The notes: generated by a model from the letters alone, not told the origin. A DNA stretch of 64,000 nucleotides from Endothia cerciana (GCA_026119935.1 JALRMH010000024.1:434001-498000); one strand, 5' to 3'. Positions 1 to 13,700 are shown, numbered from the stretch's first letter. Program-made: numbers and translations.

Positions 1-64
1 CCCGAGACAGATGGATCCGAGAGAACAATCCTACCTTTGCGTCTCCCTGCCCGATCTCCCTCGC

Positions 65-1085
65 TCACTCATCCCCCTCAACGCCCTCCATGGTACTTTC
101 GTCAACAGGATCAACCTCCGTCACCGTCCCACTGTCGGTGCTCCAATACCTGTAGACACCAGCGTTAGGCCCCCCTTCGCACAGCCCAAAACGTGCATCA
201 ACCGGGGACATGTGGGGAGGGGGGGAGTACTCACGCCAACACCCGCACCTTGAACTCACTCAGGCACTGGTCAAAGAGCTTCAGCAGCCTCGTCTGCCTC
301 GAGTCCAGCGTCTCGCCCTCCCTGCACACCGTGTACCCCTCGCCGGTGGCCCCGTCCTCGTCGCCCAGCACCACCCTACCGCGCACCATCCTCGTCGGCA
401 CGCCCAGCCGCCGCAGCTCAGGCTCGATGGTGTGGCCCAGCGGGACGTCGTGCTCGGCGGGGACGGCGCCGCCCGTGGCGTACACGACGCCGGGCGGGAT
501 GACAAAGTCCCGGGTGGCGACGGCCCCCGCGCGCGCGAAGTCGACGGGCGCGAAGGAGGCGAAGTAGGCCTTCACGTCCGCGGGGGCCCGGTTCGTGAAG
601 AGGAGCGCCACGGAGCCCGTGACGTGCCGGGAGAGGAGGTGGATGTTGTCGGCGACGGCGGTGGAGGGGTCGGTGCCGAGGGCGCGGGACATGAGCTTTG
701 TCTTGCCGAAGAAGATCCTGTATGCCGCGAGGGGGAGCAGTTGGTCAGCGAGGCCGTCTTTTGTCCCTCCCTTCCGTCTCTGTATCTCCTCTTCTCTCTC
801 TCCCACGATGATGGTTCGCCCTCGCGAGTCGGCTTGTGACGGTCATCGGGCCGGATTTTCTAGCGAGTGGGACAGGGCCGGGACGACAACACACCTCGAG
901 TCTGACATCTCATGCCTCACGTCCTTGAGGTGGTTATTACGCATGTTATCGAATCCCAGGACGAAGCAGTGCCGGTACTCCGGCACCGTCGCCCTGATGT
1001 TCTGGAACAGCTGCTCCTTCTGCTCGCGCGTCTTCTTGGTCACCTGCGTGAGGTGGTACGTCTTCGCCCTCTTTGACTTCGGCAT
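65..1085 (-). CDS. mrt4: Ribosome assembly factor Mrt4 (P0-like protein)
   Basis: Three exons: 1085-895, 717-235 and 149-65, giving 252 aa; the frame closes exactly. Introns are 718-894 and 150-234, with donors GTGTGT and GTGAGT and both acceptors CAG. The start gives MPKSKRAKTYHLTQVTKK, the conserved basic N-terminus of Mrt4. The exon 1-2 join restores the family segment around SDSRIFFGKTKLMSRALG, and the exon 2-3 join restores VLAYWSTDSGTVTEV. The protein has an L10/P0-like N-terminal domain (about residues 20-125) and an insert domain after it, but no long acidic P-stalk tail, as expected for Mrt4 rather than P0 itself. In yeast and human, Mrt4 occupies the P0 site on pre-60S subunits in the nucleolus and is later exchanged for P0. 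Yeast Mrt4 is of similar length. Confidence 0.93.
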
Positions 1086-1633
1086 CTTGGATGTGTACTT
1101 GTGTCCCGCGTAGGTCGGTCTGCGGAGGTGGGCAGGGGCGGGGGAGGAGGAAGTCGTCCTTCCAAGGGTCAAGGGTCAAATTCAGATATTTGGTAGTCGG
1201 TTTGATGGTTTCGCGAAATTCCAATCCAGAAAGTTAGGTATCGATAACGGATACGCTTTCGAACTTTTTGGGTGGGGCTTTTTCGCAGGGGTCTGGCCGA
1301 CTGGGACAGGGAATGCATCAGGGATTGGGGAGGGTACTTGATGGATTTTTTTTTCTTAGATTGGGGGGGGGGGGGGTGTCCCTCCCCCGATACAAGAACA
1401 AGCTATTTTCTCCTAATATATTTGAATCCGTGACACGGGCTGGCGATGCCATCCAGAAATCTACATTCGACCCTCAGCTGTTCATAGTGGTGCCTCGCTA
1501 GGCGACTTCATCTAGGTCTTTGTATCATGTGTCGCAGTCGTGTTTCCTGATCAATTCAAGTACTCCGCCTGCTGTAATCCATCCGATGCCACTGAACGCC
1601 CGAGTCCGTGAACGTGCATCGCCAATACAGGAA
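1086..1633. other. Intergenic, mrt4 5' flank / cul4 3' flank
   Basis: 548 bp between two minus-strand genes. It holds the mrt4 upstream region and the end of the cul4 transcript. A run of 14 G lies at 1363-1376. The only open frame (1268-1501, plus) has no recognisable protein character. No RNA gene seen. Confidence 0.6.
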
Positions 1634-4273
1634 TCAAGCTAGGTAGGTGTATTTGCCATCTTCCCGCTCAAGATACTCCTTCTCAATGAGCCTGTTACAT
1701 ACGAGACGTCAGCACAACAAACTACTTCTGATAAGGTAGGGGATGTGTACGCACTTCTCTATGTTCTGCTTGATGTCCGCCGGGTCCATCGCACCCCTGC
1801 TCTTCGTCTGGTTGATGACTTCGGCAACAAGCTGCGGGTGTGTCATCGCCTTACGGCTCTTCATGATTCGGACGATGGCCGCCTGCGTCTCGAACTGCCT
1901 GTCGGCCGCGACTCGCTCGTGCGTCTCCTTGTTCTCGGCCTTGGTCTCCTTCAACTGGATCTGGTTGATTTTGATGCGGTACTTGGGATCCGTGAAGGTC
2001 TTGTTCACGACGAACGTGTCGCCTGGCTTGATATCCTTGCCCTTGGGCGACTTGACCAGGGGCCGTACCTTGCCGCACGCCAGGGACTGCAGCGTGCGCT
2101 CCAGCTCGCCGCCCTGGAGGCTGGTCGCCGTCGAGATCTGCTCGGTACTAAGGGGGCCGTCTGTGGCCTGGTTGAAGAGCACCAGAACCGCCGCCTGCAT
2201 GGAGCTGACAAGGAGCTCCTTTGTCCCCTTGGCAAAGGAGGCCTTGACGACGCAATGCGCCAGGTTGTGTTTCCAGAGCAGTTTGCGACCCGTGTGCTTG
2301 TTCTTGTAGTAGGAGTCGAAGCGATCGATCTTCTCGGCAACGTCGGGAGGTACCAACATCTTAACGTCTGGGTATGACGGCCACGCGGCCTGGGACAGGA
2401 TGCTGACGCTGAGATCAACACCGCCCTTGTCCCGGCCGGATCCCTCCAGCCACCCCTTGTAGTTTGTCATCTCATCCTTCGCGAGCTCCATGTCCTTAAA
2501 CATCTGTTCGAGGTTGTGAGTGAAGTTCGAGCCGCACTCGCTCTTGAGCTTCGACAGCATGTTTCGCTCGGCATCTTGGCTGGCGCTGCGGTTCATCAAT
2601 AACCTGCGAGCCAGGTCCTTCTTGTAAAACGCCTCGAAGACGTCCTTCCCTTGGATGAAGCGGAAGAGCTCTAGTGCCTGGTCCAATTGCCGGTCCAGCT
2701 CTGCGTCCTCATCGCCTGTGCTCGCCTGCCCGCTCCTCTCGGCCTCACTTCTGTCCTTGCTGTCCGAGAGTAGCGACTTTGGCAGGGCCTTGATTCCACC
2801 CCGGAGTAATAGGTCTATGTGCTTGGCGATCATCTCTCCAACCTTGGACGTGCCGGTACCCCATGTTGAAGCGATCTTCTTATCGTTGATGAACTGAACA
2901 AATGCGTCTCTGAGGCCATAGGTGAAGGTGACATCACCCCCAAAAGCGTCCCGGATCATCGTGTCCAAGGTCCGCCTGAACTCTAGTAGCCGGATGACCA
3001 TCTCGTCGCCGTTTTCCGCATCGTTCACAATTAAAGAGCCAGCCTGGAGGATATAGTCTTCAAATGGCCCCTTCAACCTCTTCTGCAGTTTCGACAGACC
3101 CAACAGCATGTACAGTGCCCTCATCGACTCAGTCTCGTTCTGCTCCAAGAGTCTGGCGACATCGCCCTTATTCAGAAGTAATGACGAGTAGTCCTTGATG
3201 AGGACGTTGTGCGCATTGTCCAGAAGCAGGACCTTCGTGGTACTGTCGAAGTTGAAGAGATTGCACCGGTCGTCCTCGTGCTTGAGCAACCTCTCGCACA
3301 CCGAGATGTAGTTTTTGAGCCCGTGTTCGGACTGGTCCGCGGCGAACTCGCGGAAATACTTGTCCGATCCTGAGAGGAATACACGCTCGAAGTTGGACCC
3401 GTACACCCCGAGCACCTTGAGCATGTTGATAGAATTGTGTAACAGCGCGGGGTCTGCTGCAGCGTCGCCTCGCCGGTCATGATCCACCAGTCGACACAGC
3501 CCGGACACCACCATATGTCCAGACTCGGACTCGCCGCCGCCCTCGGCCACGAACACCATCTTGCGGTAGAGGGTGAGGAGCAGGTCGTTTATCGAGGAGT
3601 GTTTCTTGCTGTTCAGCAGGTATGACCGGTCGAGGAAGCTGAAGGAGGAGCGTATGGTGAGGAGGGTCTTGTTGAATGTCGACCATTGGTTCCAGACACG
3701 CATCAGGACGTCGACGTCGGCCATGAACCCCCCCTCGCGTATCTTGCTCAGGACCTCGTGGTGCAGGTGCTCCTCACAGCGGTCCTTCAACATGACGTAG
3801 ACCTTCTCGCCCTCACCGTGCCTGCACAGGTCCTCGACGCCCCTGTAGACGCGCTCCAAGGGCACACGCGGCCGGCCTCCCCCGAGGATGGACTTCAGCG
3901 CGTCCTCGACGTCTGACCATGTCCTCCTGTAGTAGTCCTCGACATCGGCAGCCCTGGTGGAGCTCTGGCGGAAATTTTTGATGACTATCTTGCGGGCGCC
4001 TGACATGGGCGTGAAGCCAGAGGCGACCTCGGGCCTCTTGCCTAGGCCCTTGGCGCTTATGGTAGCGGTGGTGGCCATGGTTTTGACCGTGGTGGCAGGA
4101 CCGGGCCTGGATGCAGTTCCTGGCTCCCCTCCGGACCGGATACGTTTCGGGTCGGGGGTGGTTCGTGAGACGGAGGCGCTGGAGTCGACTCGAGGACGGC
4201 GTCGGGAGGAGATGGGAGAGTCGTGGTTGTCGGGCGAGGGTGAGGGCTTGGTGGGTTGGGCGCTGGATTGCAT
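1634..4273 (-). CDS. cul4: Cullin-4, ubiquitin ligase scaffold
   Basis: Two exons, 4273-1755 and 1691-1634, 858 aa. The last intron (1692-1754, donor GTGCGT, acceptor ACAG) is easily missed: reading through it gives a false end CVHIPYLIRSSLLC. Spliced, the C-terminus is NIEKLIEKEYLEREDGKYTYLA, the canonical cullin ending. Cullin repeats span about residues 95-480, including LTIRSSFSFLDRSYLL and DVFEAFYKKDLARRLLMNRS, which match CUL4 better than CUL1 or CUL3. The neddylation segment IVRIMKSRK is at the C-terminal winged helix. The first 65 or so residues are disordered and contain a basic PKRIRSG patch that could be a nuclear signal. CUL4 joins DDB1 and RING protein Rbx1 in ligases for DNA repair and, in Neurospora and fission yeast, in H3K9 methylation complexes. 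The start is the first ATG before the disordered region; the frame stays open further upstream. Confidence 0.93.
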
Positions 4274-5646
4274 TCCTGGCACGCCCCCGGGCGGCAAAGA
4301 AGAGGACGATGGGGTTGATGCTCCAACAACCTGTGACCCGGAGGAGCAGTTATCGCAGGTGCGGTGCAGGGCCAGGTCCGAGGGGAAAGGTTGACTCGCT
4401 GTGGGCAGCACCCCAAGACGGATTCGCAGTTGGGTCGTTGACAAAGTAGAAATGTAGATGAGGTCGAATTGGTGGATGACGGTAGCACACATGGCTTGCC
4501 CAACGGCGCGGTCGGGACGCGGAGTTACAGGAACTACCCCACACTTCAACCCGCGCCGTTCGCTGTCACAGTAGTGAAAGACTCCACAGTACCTTGCAGG
4601 GCCTCATTGGCTTATGCCCCCTGCTGGAACAGGGCGTTCATCCCAGAAGACACTACGGTATGTACTATGGTTGGTATGACAAGGGCTCTGTGGGTCTTTA
4701 GTGGCCCTGTTCTTCACTGTGATACTACTACTACGTACAGTACTAATTAGCGTGTATGTGAGTACCATAAGTAGGTACTCAAAGGTATCCTGTCCACTGC
4801 CTGCTGCTCTTGGCTCACGACTCACGACTCACGACTCACAACAAACTCCGCGCGTTACCTAGAAAGGGCTTTACTCATCTCCAGAGCTCCACGCTCTTCC
4901 ATTCCGCCGCCGCATCACACCTCTCACTCAATAACGTCCCTGCTATTCCAGTCTCCGCCCTATTTTTGTCATCATGGATTGAGGACCGTACGCTCTCTAT
5001 AAATGTCTCCGTGCTGCCAACGCCGCACCCGGGCGATGAGCAGAGGCTGGGGAGGTCCTGAGACCATCGGGGCCTTTGTGCCTGAACTCGGCCGGGAGCC
5101 GTTGCAAGCATCACGACGGAAATCCATCTCCCCACCCCATTGGCGACCTAGCCCGAGACATGGCCGGCTCATCTAGAACCGGGCCGAGGTGTCACCCAGC
5201 CGGTTGACGACGGCGATCGTACTGGGTCTGGGCGAGATGACCGAGGGCTGGACCCTTGATCTGTTCACAAAGGGCCTGGCGTCGATTTGGATCCCCATTG
5301 GTGTGTTATGGCCTCGCCCAGAGCCTGATACATAATAACCACGGTACATAGTACGGGGTGCGCAATGGGAGCGGTGGGGACGGCGACTGGGTGGTCCAAC
5401 TCACGACCCGCTTTCGCCGTACAGCATCCTCGTCTCCGTGTACTGTCGTATCCGGGAGCCTGAGTCGGTGATGTACCGCTCCCCTTGTCTCTCGGGGTGC
5501 CGGTGGTTGTCTTTCCGGAGACGGATACATAACTTGGCTCCGCCGCTCCTGTCTGGCCACTTGGTCCCGGGCTCCTCTGGCGGGCTCTCCGTCGTCTGCC
5601 TGAGCCCATACAGACGAGGGTTACGACTTCAACCCTCGACCTCGAC
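4274..5646. other. Divergent intergenic region, cul4 / Clr5-domain gene
   Basis: 1.37 kb between two start codons on opposite strands, so it must hold both promoters. It contains a GTACTATGGT motif at 4662-4671, a direct repeat of CACGACT near 4815-4837, and a TATA-like CTATAAATG near 4998. No supported gene. The upstream extension of the cul4 frame (to 4549) is discussed under findings. Confidence 0.55.
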
Positions 5647-7336
5647 ATGTCCGACACCGTCCAGGAGGAGGCCTCACGCGCGCCGGCGTGGCGCCCCGAG
5701 GATCCATGGGCCCAGCACCTGCCGACAATCAGGCGGCTGTACCTAGAGGAAAAGAAGCCGCTGAAAGAGGTGATGCAGATTATGGAAGACGAGCACGGCT
5801 TCCGCGCGAGGTTCGTTGCTCCTGTGGATGTGGGCAGCAGGATACTTACGAGTGATTCACCTCAGCATGAAGACATACAAACACCGCCTCAAGGTATCCG
5901 GGGCCCGGAAGAACGTGAGACTCCAGGACCAGGATGAGGAGAACATAGTGCGGCAGGTCCTCGCGAGCATTGAGGTGACGGATTCGAAGTCGCCCCGCGG
6001 TTCTGGCAATGTCCTAAGCAACCCCCGTGCAGCCTCGAAACCAAACCTCATCCGCCTAGCCAGCGGCCAGGTCGTGGATATCGATCGCCTCACGTCCTAT
6101 ATGCGCCGGAGCCGAGCCCCCGGCGCACGACTGTCGTGGCAGAGGCTAGCCCCCTACCTTTGTCCCAATCCTAACCCGGCCTCCCTCGCCATCAGACCGC
6201 CGGATGCCTTCCACGCCCATGAGGCGGTATTCTTCGACGTGCGCTCGTACGTGGTCGGTCAGTTCGACGAGGACTGCGCGAGGAAGGATCCCACCTGGGC
6301 CGGCTTCTACTCCGCCCTGCGGACCGCCCTCAACCTGGCCAAGCTGCGCGAGGCGCTCTTCCTGATGCGGCGCGCGCCCGAGACGTTCACCAGGATGCTG
6401 CAGACCAGGCCGAGCAACGTCATGATCTACCTCTTCATGTTCGTGGTGTGCATCAGCCGGCCGCGCCCCTTCCTCGAGGGTGGCGAGGCAGATCAGCTGG
6501 TCGCCGCCTCGCGGGCGCTCCTCAGGTACGCGGCGGCCTCGCCCGCCGCCGGCGCGATATCCCCGTGGCACGGCTCGGTGCGCCGGCTGCTCCAGAACCT
6601 CGCGGGCGTTGAGGACCGCGACGTCCTCAACGCCCTGGCGGTCCGGGCCTGGAGGCTCTGCTGCGAGACATGGAGCGCCCCCGGTGCCCCCTCGACGCCG
6701 AGCGACGTGCTGAGCAACTGGACGTACTTCTGCGGCTCCGTCGGCCCGGGTGATTTCCCGTCGGACCTTGGCTGCATGATCGAACGGGAGATGGCGAGCG
6801 CGAGGGCGCGGTATGGGCCCTTGAGCGTCCAGTATGCCGAGCTGCTGTACCTCTCCACCGAGTACATCCTGCTCATGGATCAATCTCGTGGCCTCAACCC
6901 GCACCAGAATCCGAGGTACGTCGAGGGCCTCGCGGCGGTCCTCGAATGCGGTATCCTGGGGCCTGTGAGGCTCAACACCCTGGCGAATCTCGCCGAGGCG
7001 CACAGGGTTCGCGGGGAGAGGGAGGCCGCGGTGCGATTGTGGGTCCCCCCGATATTCCCCAGAGCACACCCTATTGTCTCTCCGGTGATACGATTGCTTT
7101 CTTTCTACTGTTGCTAGGCACACATGGGTTTCCGGGCTTTCGCTGACCAAGATTCCAGCATGCGGGAGTCCATCGTCGAACTGGGCGAGTTCCGAGGCTA
7201 CCACGACGCCATGGTCATCGTGAAATTGGGCAAGCTGGAGGACTGGCTCGTCGGATGGGGAGAGCACGAGCAGGCGGTGGAGGTGGCTCGTGAACGGGAG
7301 GCGCTGATATCGGCCTCGTGTGAGGCTAATGTATGA
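5647..7336 (+). CDS. Clr5-domain protein with helical (TPR-like) repeats
   Basis: Three exons: 5647-5810, 5866-7038 and 7159-7336, 504 aa. The first splice (donor GTTCGT, acceptor CTCAG) rebuilds the Clr5 domain: a W..HLPTIRRLYLEEKKPLKEVM stretch, then HGFRASMKTYKHRLK and a KN pair (about residues 15-70). The second intron uses donor GTGGGT at 7039 and acceptor TTCCAG; this restores a repeat AAVRFMRESIVELG and reaches a stop in frame. Residues from about 150 onward are alpha-helical, with degenerate TPR-like repeats near the end. Clr5-domain proteins are abundant in filamentous fungi and most have no assigned function; the name comes from a fission yeast silencing factor. A DNA- or chromatin-binding role is inference. 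The second donor site is the least certain part of this model. Confidence 0.75.
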
Positions 7337-7722
7337 GAAGCATGGCGTTTGACTCAACGTCATGGGGAAGCCGTTGATCGTGTCAGTCAGCGCATCATTC
7401 TTGTCACCTTTGTTTTCAAGGCGGAGGATTTGGCATTCACTTAAGATACCCTAGCATAGCGTTGTCTTCTCATGTTCTGTACGAAGCCTAAATGCACCTA
7501 TCACGCACTACGAGGCACGAGAACGTGTCACTACAAGGGGGAGAGGCTTTAGTAGATCAACATCAGCTTCATTTTGTAACACCTGTCCTAGTGAAAGCGC
7601 CACCAATGCCCATATGCACTGAACCTCATACCACCTTTAAGGGAGGGCAGAAACCTAAAATAAGATGAAAATCCCATTACAAGCCAAACTGCTCCACCAG
7701 CTTGAACATATGGCCCCCAAGA
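7337..7722. other. Convergent 3' intergenic region
   Basis: 386 bp between the stop codons of the Clr5-domain gene and tel1. It should contain both 3' ends. Nothing else seen. Confidence 0.6.
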
Positions 7723-10700
7723 TCAAGCGTACGCTGCCCAACCGCAGAAGAGCATAGCCAAGTTCTTCTCATCCGTCGCCTGGTTGATCAAATCATTAAC
7801 CGTGGCTGTGACGCTCAGCGTCTTGGACAACTTCTTCCTCACTACCGCGAGCGCCCTGTCCGCCTCGGATGGCTCATTAACAACCTTCTTCCTATCGGCC
7901 GCTCTAAACTCGCTGGCAGTGGCCCCACCACCGTTCCCGTCATCATCGTCCTCGCCCCGTCTCGCGGCGCGCTGCAGCTTCGCCAACCTGACGGGCGTCG
8001 AGCTCCACGAGTGCAGCGGATCGTACCGCAATACGTCGAGGATCGTCATGATCGAGTACGTCTCTTCGCGCAGCGCATCAAGCGTGAACTCGCAGCAACG
8101 CCTGAAAACGCCGTCCGTCTTGGTGATGCCCATACCGTCCACGATGTCACGCGTCATACGGAAGGGCACAACCTCGGGAATCGGCAGAATCCGACCCGCC
8201 TCGAATGCGACGCCAAGGTCGATGTGCACGACCTCACCCGTCTTCTTGTCGAGTAGGATGTTATGGCCATGTCGGTCGCCAAGGCCTAGGACGTGGCCAA
8301 GTATTGAGATAGCTGCCGTGCTGCGCGTGTATGCGAGACGTTTGAAGTACCAGTCGTCCGGGTCTGGGAAGGACTCGAGGAAGAAGTAGCGCATGACGGG
8401 AGGAAATTTCTCTGCGACTTTGCGGTACACGGAGAGTCTGACACTGGCAGTCTGCTCGTGAACCTGATCGATCTCCTTCCTACACTGAGACATCTTAAAT
8501 CCCTTGGGATAGTACCGGGAATGAGCAGGTATCAGCCAGTCGTGCAGTGGCTGTGTATTCGCAACGAACTCAATAATACCCGTTGTGCTTGTGAGAGGGA
8601 GTACCTTGTAGGTTCGAATGCCAAGATTTCGTTGTCTTGTTGATCGATGTTGCCGCAGGAGAGATGAAACGGCAGCGAAGACTTGTTCCATGATCGCGTC
8701 TTGACGAAGATCATCGTTACTGCCCTTCACCAGTTGCTTGTATCTCTTACCATTGCTGGCAACAACCGTGAGAATCTTGGGGGCACTGACCCCACCGGCG
8801 ACGACCATCGTCGGTTCCAATTTCGTCATGACCGGCACGTTTGAGTAGTCCTTTTGGGGTGATAGCTCTATCTCAAGTGTCGGTGGCGGGACTCTATATC
8901 TCGTAAAGCATAGTGAAAGATGACTCGCTTCTTTGGAGTCTTTGACGTTGATCTTGACGCCGCTCTTTGCCTTCGGGCCTCTGTCTGACGATGCGAGCGA
9001 ATGGTAGCACCCACTTACTCTGTCAATTGCCCTGCAAATGTCTGAGGTACCGTTGTTGGTCTGCAGGAGCTGGGCTGCAATCTTCTTAGCGGCATCTTTG
9101 CGGAGAACAGCGACCTCGTCCTGCTTATTCGGCCTCGCATTGCTTCCTGCCCATATCTGGTACATGCCATGGTAAGGATGATCGCAGCAGATGCGATACA
9201 CTAGTCCCATAAGAAGGGCCTGAAAGGAGCTGTTGTCGAGCTGCAGCCGTGAGCTCAGCTGGTTCATAAGAGGGGCAAATTTTCGGGTTGGCACATTCTT
9301 CAGGTACGCATGCACTGCCCGATTAGCGACATCGTTGTCTGATCGCTCCAGCCATAACGCCGTGAAACGGAGTGCATTGCCGTCATGGTCGTCTGAGGCG
9401 GCCAGGGATTGGAGGAAGTTTTCAAGACTGAGCTTAACGAATTCGTTCCGCGTCTTCTGAGCACGCTCGAGCTCGTCCTGATCAAGCTTCAGGTATTTCC
9501 GAGTATTTTCCAGGTATTTCTGGTATCTCACTCTGACCTGTGAATTGGCAGCTCTACCACACTCATTAGTGTAGTGGTTGACCTCTTCGACCCTATTCTG
9601 GACAAGTCTCTCAAGCCTCGTCAAATCTTCGCGCATTTCGGGATCCTGGAGTTGCTCATCGCAGAAGGTCGCAAACTGGTGGAAGACCTGCCCAACCTCC
9701 TTACCTGCATTGGCACCTTTTAACGCCTTAAGTGAAGGTTCTAGATACTTTTTCTGGATGCTGTCCACGGTCTCGAGCTTTGCCACGGACACCTGATGGC
9801 CGATGTTGGACAGGATTTCAGCGTGGGAGACTGGAACATTCTGTTTCTTCAGAGAAGCTACGTTCTCGTGCAGGCCCTGTAAAAGTCTGATCGACGAGAT
9901 CATCTCTCCATAGTCCCACAGAGACTGGGCTTCGTCCATTCTGACAGCGGCGTCGATGGAGAGCCCGATAGCTTCGCTGGGCACTACAAGATCTCGTAAC
10001 ATCGTTGATATATTTAGCGCCTCCTGCCTGGCTTGTTGGAATCGGTAGATGCTCGATGACAACAACATGCTGCGGACTTCAACTAGGCGGGCTTCCAACG
10101 AAGTGATCTTTTGCGTTCTAAGCGCGTCCTTCTGGCTGAATAGGCTGAGGGTTGTCTGGCGATGTGATAGTATTTGGCTGACATCGTCATACCTGTGAGA
10201 TGAAGTATGTTAGCGCGTGCTCGGATACTCAAGGCGACGAATCCATATACCTTCCGCTCAGCATCCATGTTGATCGTGCCTCGAAATCAGCTAGAATTCT
10301 TTCGAGGTCGCCAGCGTCAGCAACACCGAGAATGTCGTCCAACTCAGTCAGAGCTGCAAGTGTGCCCAGATGTTGGCGAAGGTCACTTGGCTTGAAACCT
10401 TGGGTAACAACGCGCCTCATAGTACTCGCCAGCCCATCTCGGATTGCAGTAACGGCGGGTCCCAATTCGACGGCCTTGTGGATGAACTGGTAGGCCCTGT
10501 AAGAAATGGCGGCACTATTCTCAAGCGTGGGCGGGGCGGGCAGATTCCATTTCTCGAGCCTCCTGGCCGTGGTGAAGGTAGTGTCCAGGGAGTTTGTAGA
10601 GTCGTCGTGGTCCTGATGAGTCTGGAGTAACGACTCAGAAAGACCTGCTAGGCCAAGACCACTCAAAGTCTGCACCAAGAACTGCCCGTCACGTCCTGAA

Positions 10701-13700
10701 TTTGTGTCTCTCATCCGGAGGTGGCTGTCATATTGAGCACCGCGAAATGCAAGGCTCTTGGCACCCTCCTTTTCGTACTCCAGTCGCGCTAGAACGTTGG
10801 ATAGGGACGCCGTACGTTCCAATCCATAGTAGGCATCGGGGTCGTCAATGCTTTCGAAGATATTCAGTAACAGTTCGGATGGATCCTCGACCTCTCTAGC
10901 TGCTGATGATCGCCGTGATGTTCGTGAGGGCTCCGACAGAGCTAACTCGGCAAACATCAAGGCGATTTTGGACATGCCACATCTCATCGCGGCCTCCGCC
11001 GCAACGGCGGAGTCAACATCAAGCCAACGGGACCTGTCTATGATGGAGGTCTCGTCGGGAAAAGTTCTACTCCGCAAATAAACCACAATATTAATAAGCA
11101 GTTTAATGTTGGCTGTGGCTTCCGCTGGCCCTGAACTGAGCCACTCCTTGGCGGCAGCCGATAGCTTCCGTTTGATCTCTCTTTGACTGTCGAATTCCCC
11201 AACGAGCACAAGGTGGACAATATAAGGGAGTGAATGTTCAGCGAAGCCGTCAACTTCATTCAGAACGGAAGACAGACCCCGCAAGACGGCATTCTCTTGT
11301 AACGCTTCGGCCAAGTGGACAGAAAGATGCCGGGCCCATAAAGACGACTCAATCTTGTCCAGGACAAAGACATCATCCTCATTATGCCCTGTTCCACCGT
11401 GATCTGTTGGGGGTGTGTGGTAAAAGGACCAATCTGAGCAGCTGTACAGCGTCTCAGGCAGGCTCCGTCTGCAGTCCGCGACAAGATCGTGGTCATCTGT
11501 AGCGATTGCGAAGGAAACAATCCTTCGCACGGCAGATTCCGCGAGGCCGGCATGACAAGAATTATCGCTCATCGCCAAATCAGCCAGCAGCCTCAGCAGA
11601 CCATGAATAGAATCGCCGCCTCTGCTTATGGTTTTCTGATACGCCGACAAGAGCGATTCTTTTAGGACGTCTTGCGGGATGTCGCCTGAAGCCGCGAATG
11701 ACTTGCCAACAACACGTCCCGCCCAGGTCAAATAATCTTTGCTTGAATCCACAGCTCGACAGCTCTTCCAAACCATGGGCCCATGAATGCAAGCATCTGC
11801 ATCAGATTCAAGAATGTCATCCTGGTTAGATCGGGGGATCGTGAAGTCCCCACACAACATCTTAAGGGCTAGATCTCGCGCTGAATCATTGAGAAGCTGA
11901 TCGTCTTGCTCTGCATCCTTCAGGATTTCAAGAAGAAGCCTGCTTTCGTGCGTATCTTTCTGCGAATTCCCCGATGTGCGAATGTTAGACGCTGAGACGG
12001 TGATGGCTTTGAAAGCTTGCGCTTGGGTGTCTGATTTGAAGGCCGGAGATTCGTACTCCTTCAGCAATTTGACGAACCAAGTGTGAAACCGTTGTGCTTT
12101 GCTCATGGTCGCCTTGAACTGGCTCTCCTGCGTTGAACTAGCTTGACTAGATTCCAAGAACATTCGCAAGCTCGCTAACGTGGACAAGGCATATCCTGCG
12201 AGAAAGGACGGTGCCTGGACCAAGTGGGGAGCACCATTGGCAATCAACCATTGGCTGATACCGAGAGCATCATCTGCACATTCTGTATCCGAGATGAATG
12301 GTCGGATTGAGCGCAACAGCATTTCGAGAGGATAGGAGACTAGAGCCTGAGACCCGGCAAGGCAAATTAAAATTCGAATCTTCCGGATGACTGATAGAGC
12401 GTGATGGGGTCCCAAGGCTGGATGTACGGTGTTGAGCAGCCTGCGTGCTACTGAGGCAACGAGAGGGGGCGTCCAGAGAGAGAGGGCATCGTATTGGGTT
12501 GGAGCGGCAAGATGCGCAAGTTGAACGACAAGATGCTTGCCCTTGAAAAACGGCTGTTGATTATGCGGCAGCTGAGTCGGTGAATGGCTGCATTTCTTGA
12601 TCTCCGCCATGATGTTTGCAGCTTGCACAAAAGCCTCATCCTTCGCCCATGACTTCTCGACCAGGTCTTCCTGTACAGTATGCACGAAGAAATGGCCGAC
12701 AATGTCGACGAAATTGCAGTTAAGAGAGTCGTAGAATGATTCCCTGCCCATAGTCTTCTTAATTCGGGATTCGGCGGTAGCCTCCGACTCCCCCGTGGCT
12801 ATGTCATAGCATATGGAGTACGCCATGATCTTTGAGAAACCTTCTTGTATGATTTTTTCAGGCGCCACTTGGAGTCGAGCTGCTAGCCTGTCCAGGGCTA
12901 CGTCTTGCCCTCGCATAATCATAAGCGCAGCAGCCTCTGTTTTGACCTGTACGAGGAGAGAATCCAGGCTCGCGAAGTCGAAGATTTCGTACGGAATGTC
13001 CTCTATGGTCTCTCGTTCGAGCAATGTATAAAGTAGCTGAGAGGCAAACAGTTGTAGCAACTCCTGAGGTGACTTCAGAGACCTCGCAAGCGCAATAGCT
13101 TTCATCCCATGGGTAGCGTATTTCGTAACCCCCGGCACCTTTCTTGGGATCTCGAAAATGTGGTAAACACACCGTCGGAGCAATGTTGGAAGTTCGCAGC
13201 CTAATTTAGCCAGGACAAATATTCGGAAAGCTATGCCTTCCACGACACCCGGATCCTCTGGCAGTTGTTTGAAGACGTCTGTGAAGATATCCTCATGCAG
13301 TTTTACTGCATAGAGATCGAAGAACTCGGTCAGACGTTGCCCGATGTGGAATTTGACTCTCATGGCGCCGATCGACAGGATCTCAAGCAAGGTCTTGCGT
13401 GGTTCATCTACTTTAGCTCTCTTGTCTCTCCAGAATTGGGAATTGATCTCCATGAGGCGATACAGAAGCCCCGTCAACGACATCTGCGCCTCGATGGACA
13501 AGATATGGTTCGGCCAGGCCGTCTTCACGAGGAAATTGTATAAATCCACGGACGGACTAATCAGATCTGAATCGCTTCCACCCATCGACCAGACGGGTGC
13601 GAAGGATGCGAGAACGTCTGCGCACAAGCACAAGACAGCCTCGCAGCTTGAGAAGTTGCTTTCCCGTAAGATTCCTCCGATTTGTTCGATGATGTCTCTG

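Noticed and set aside
6146..7363. 405-codon minus-strand open frame opposite the Clr5-domain gene
   Set aside because: It mirrors the coding exons, has shadow-type composition rich in R, H and E, and no family likeness.
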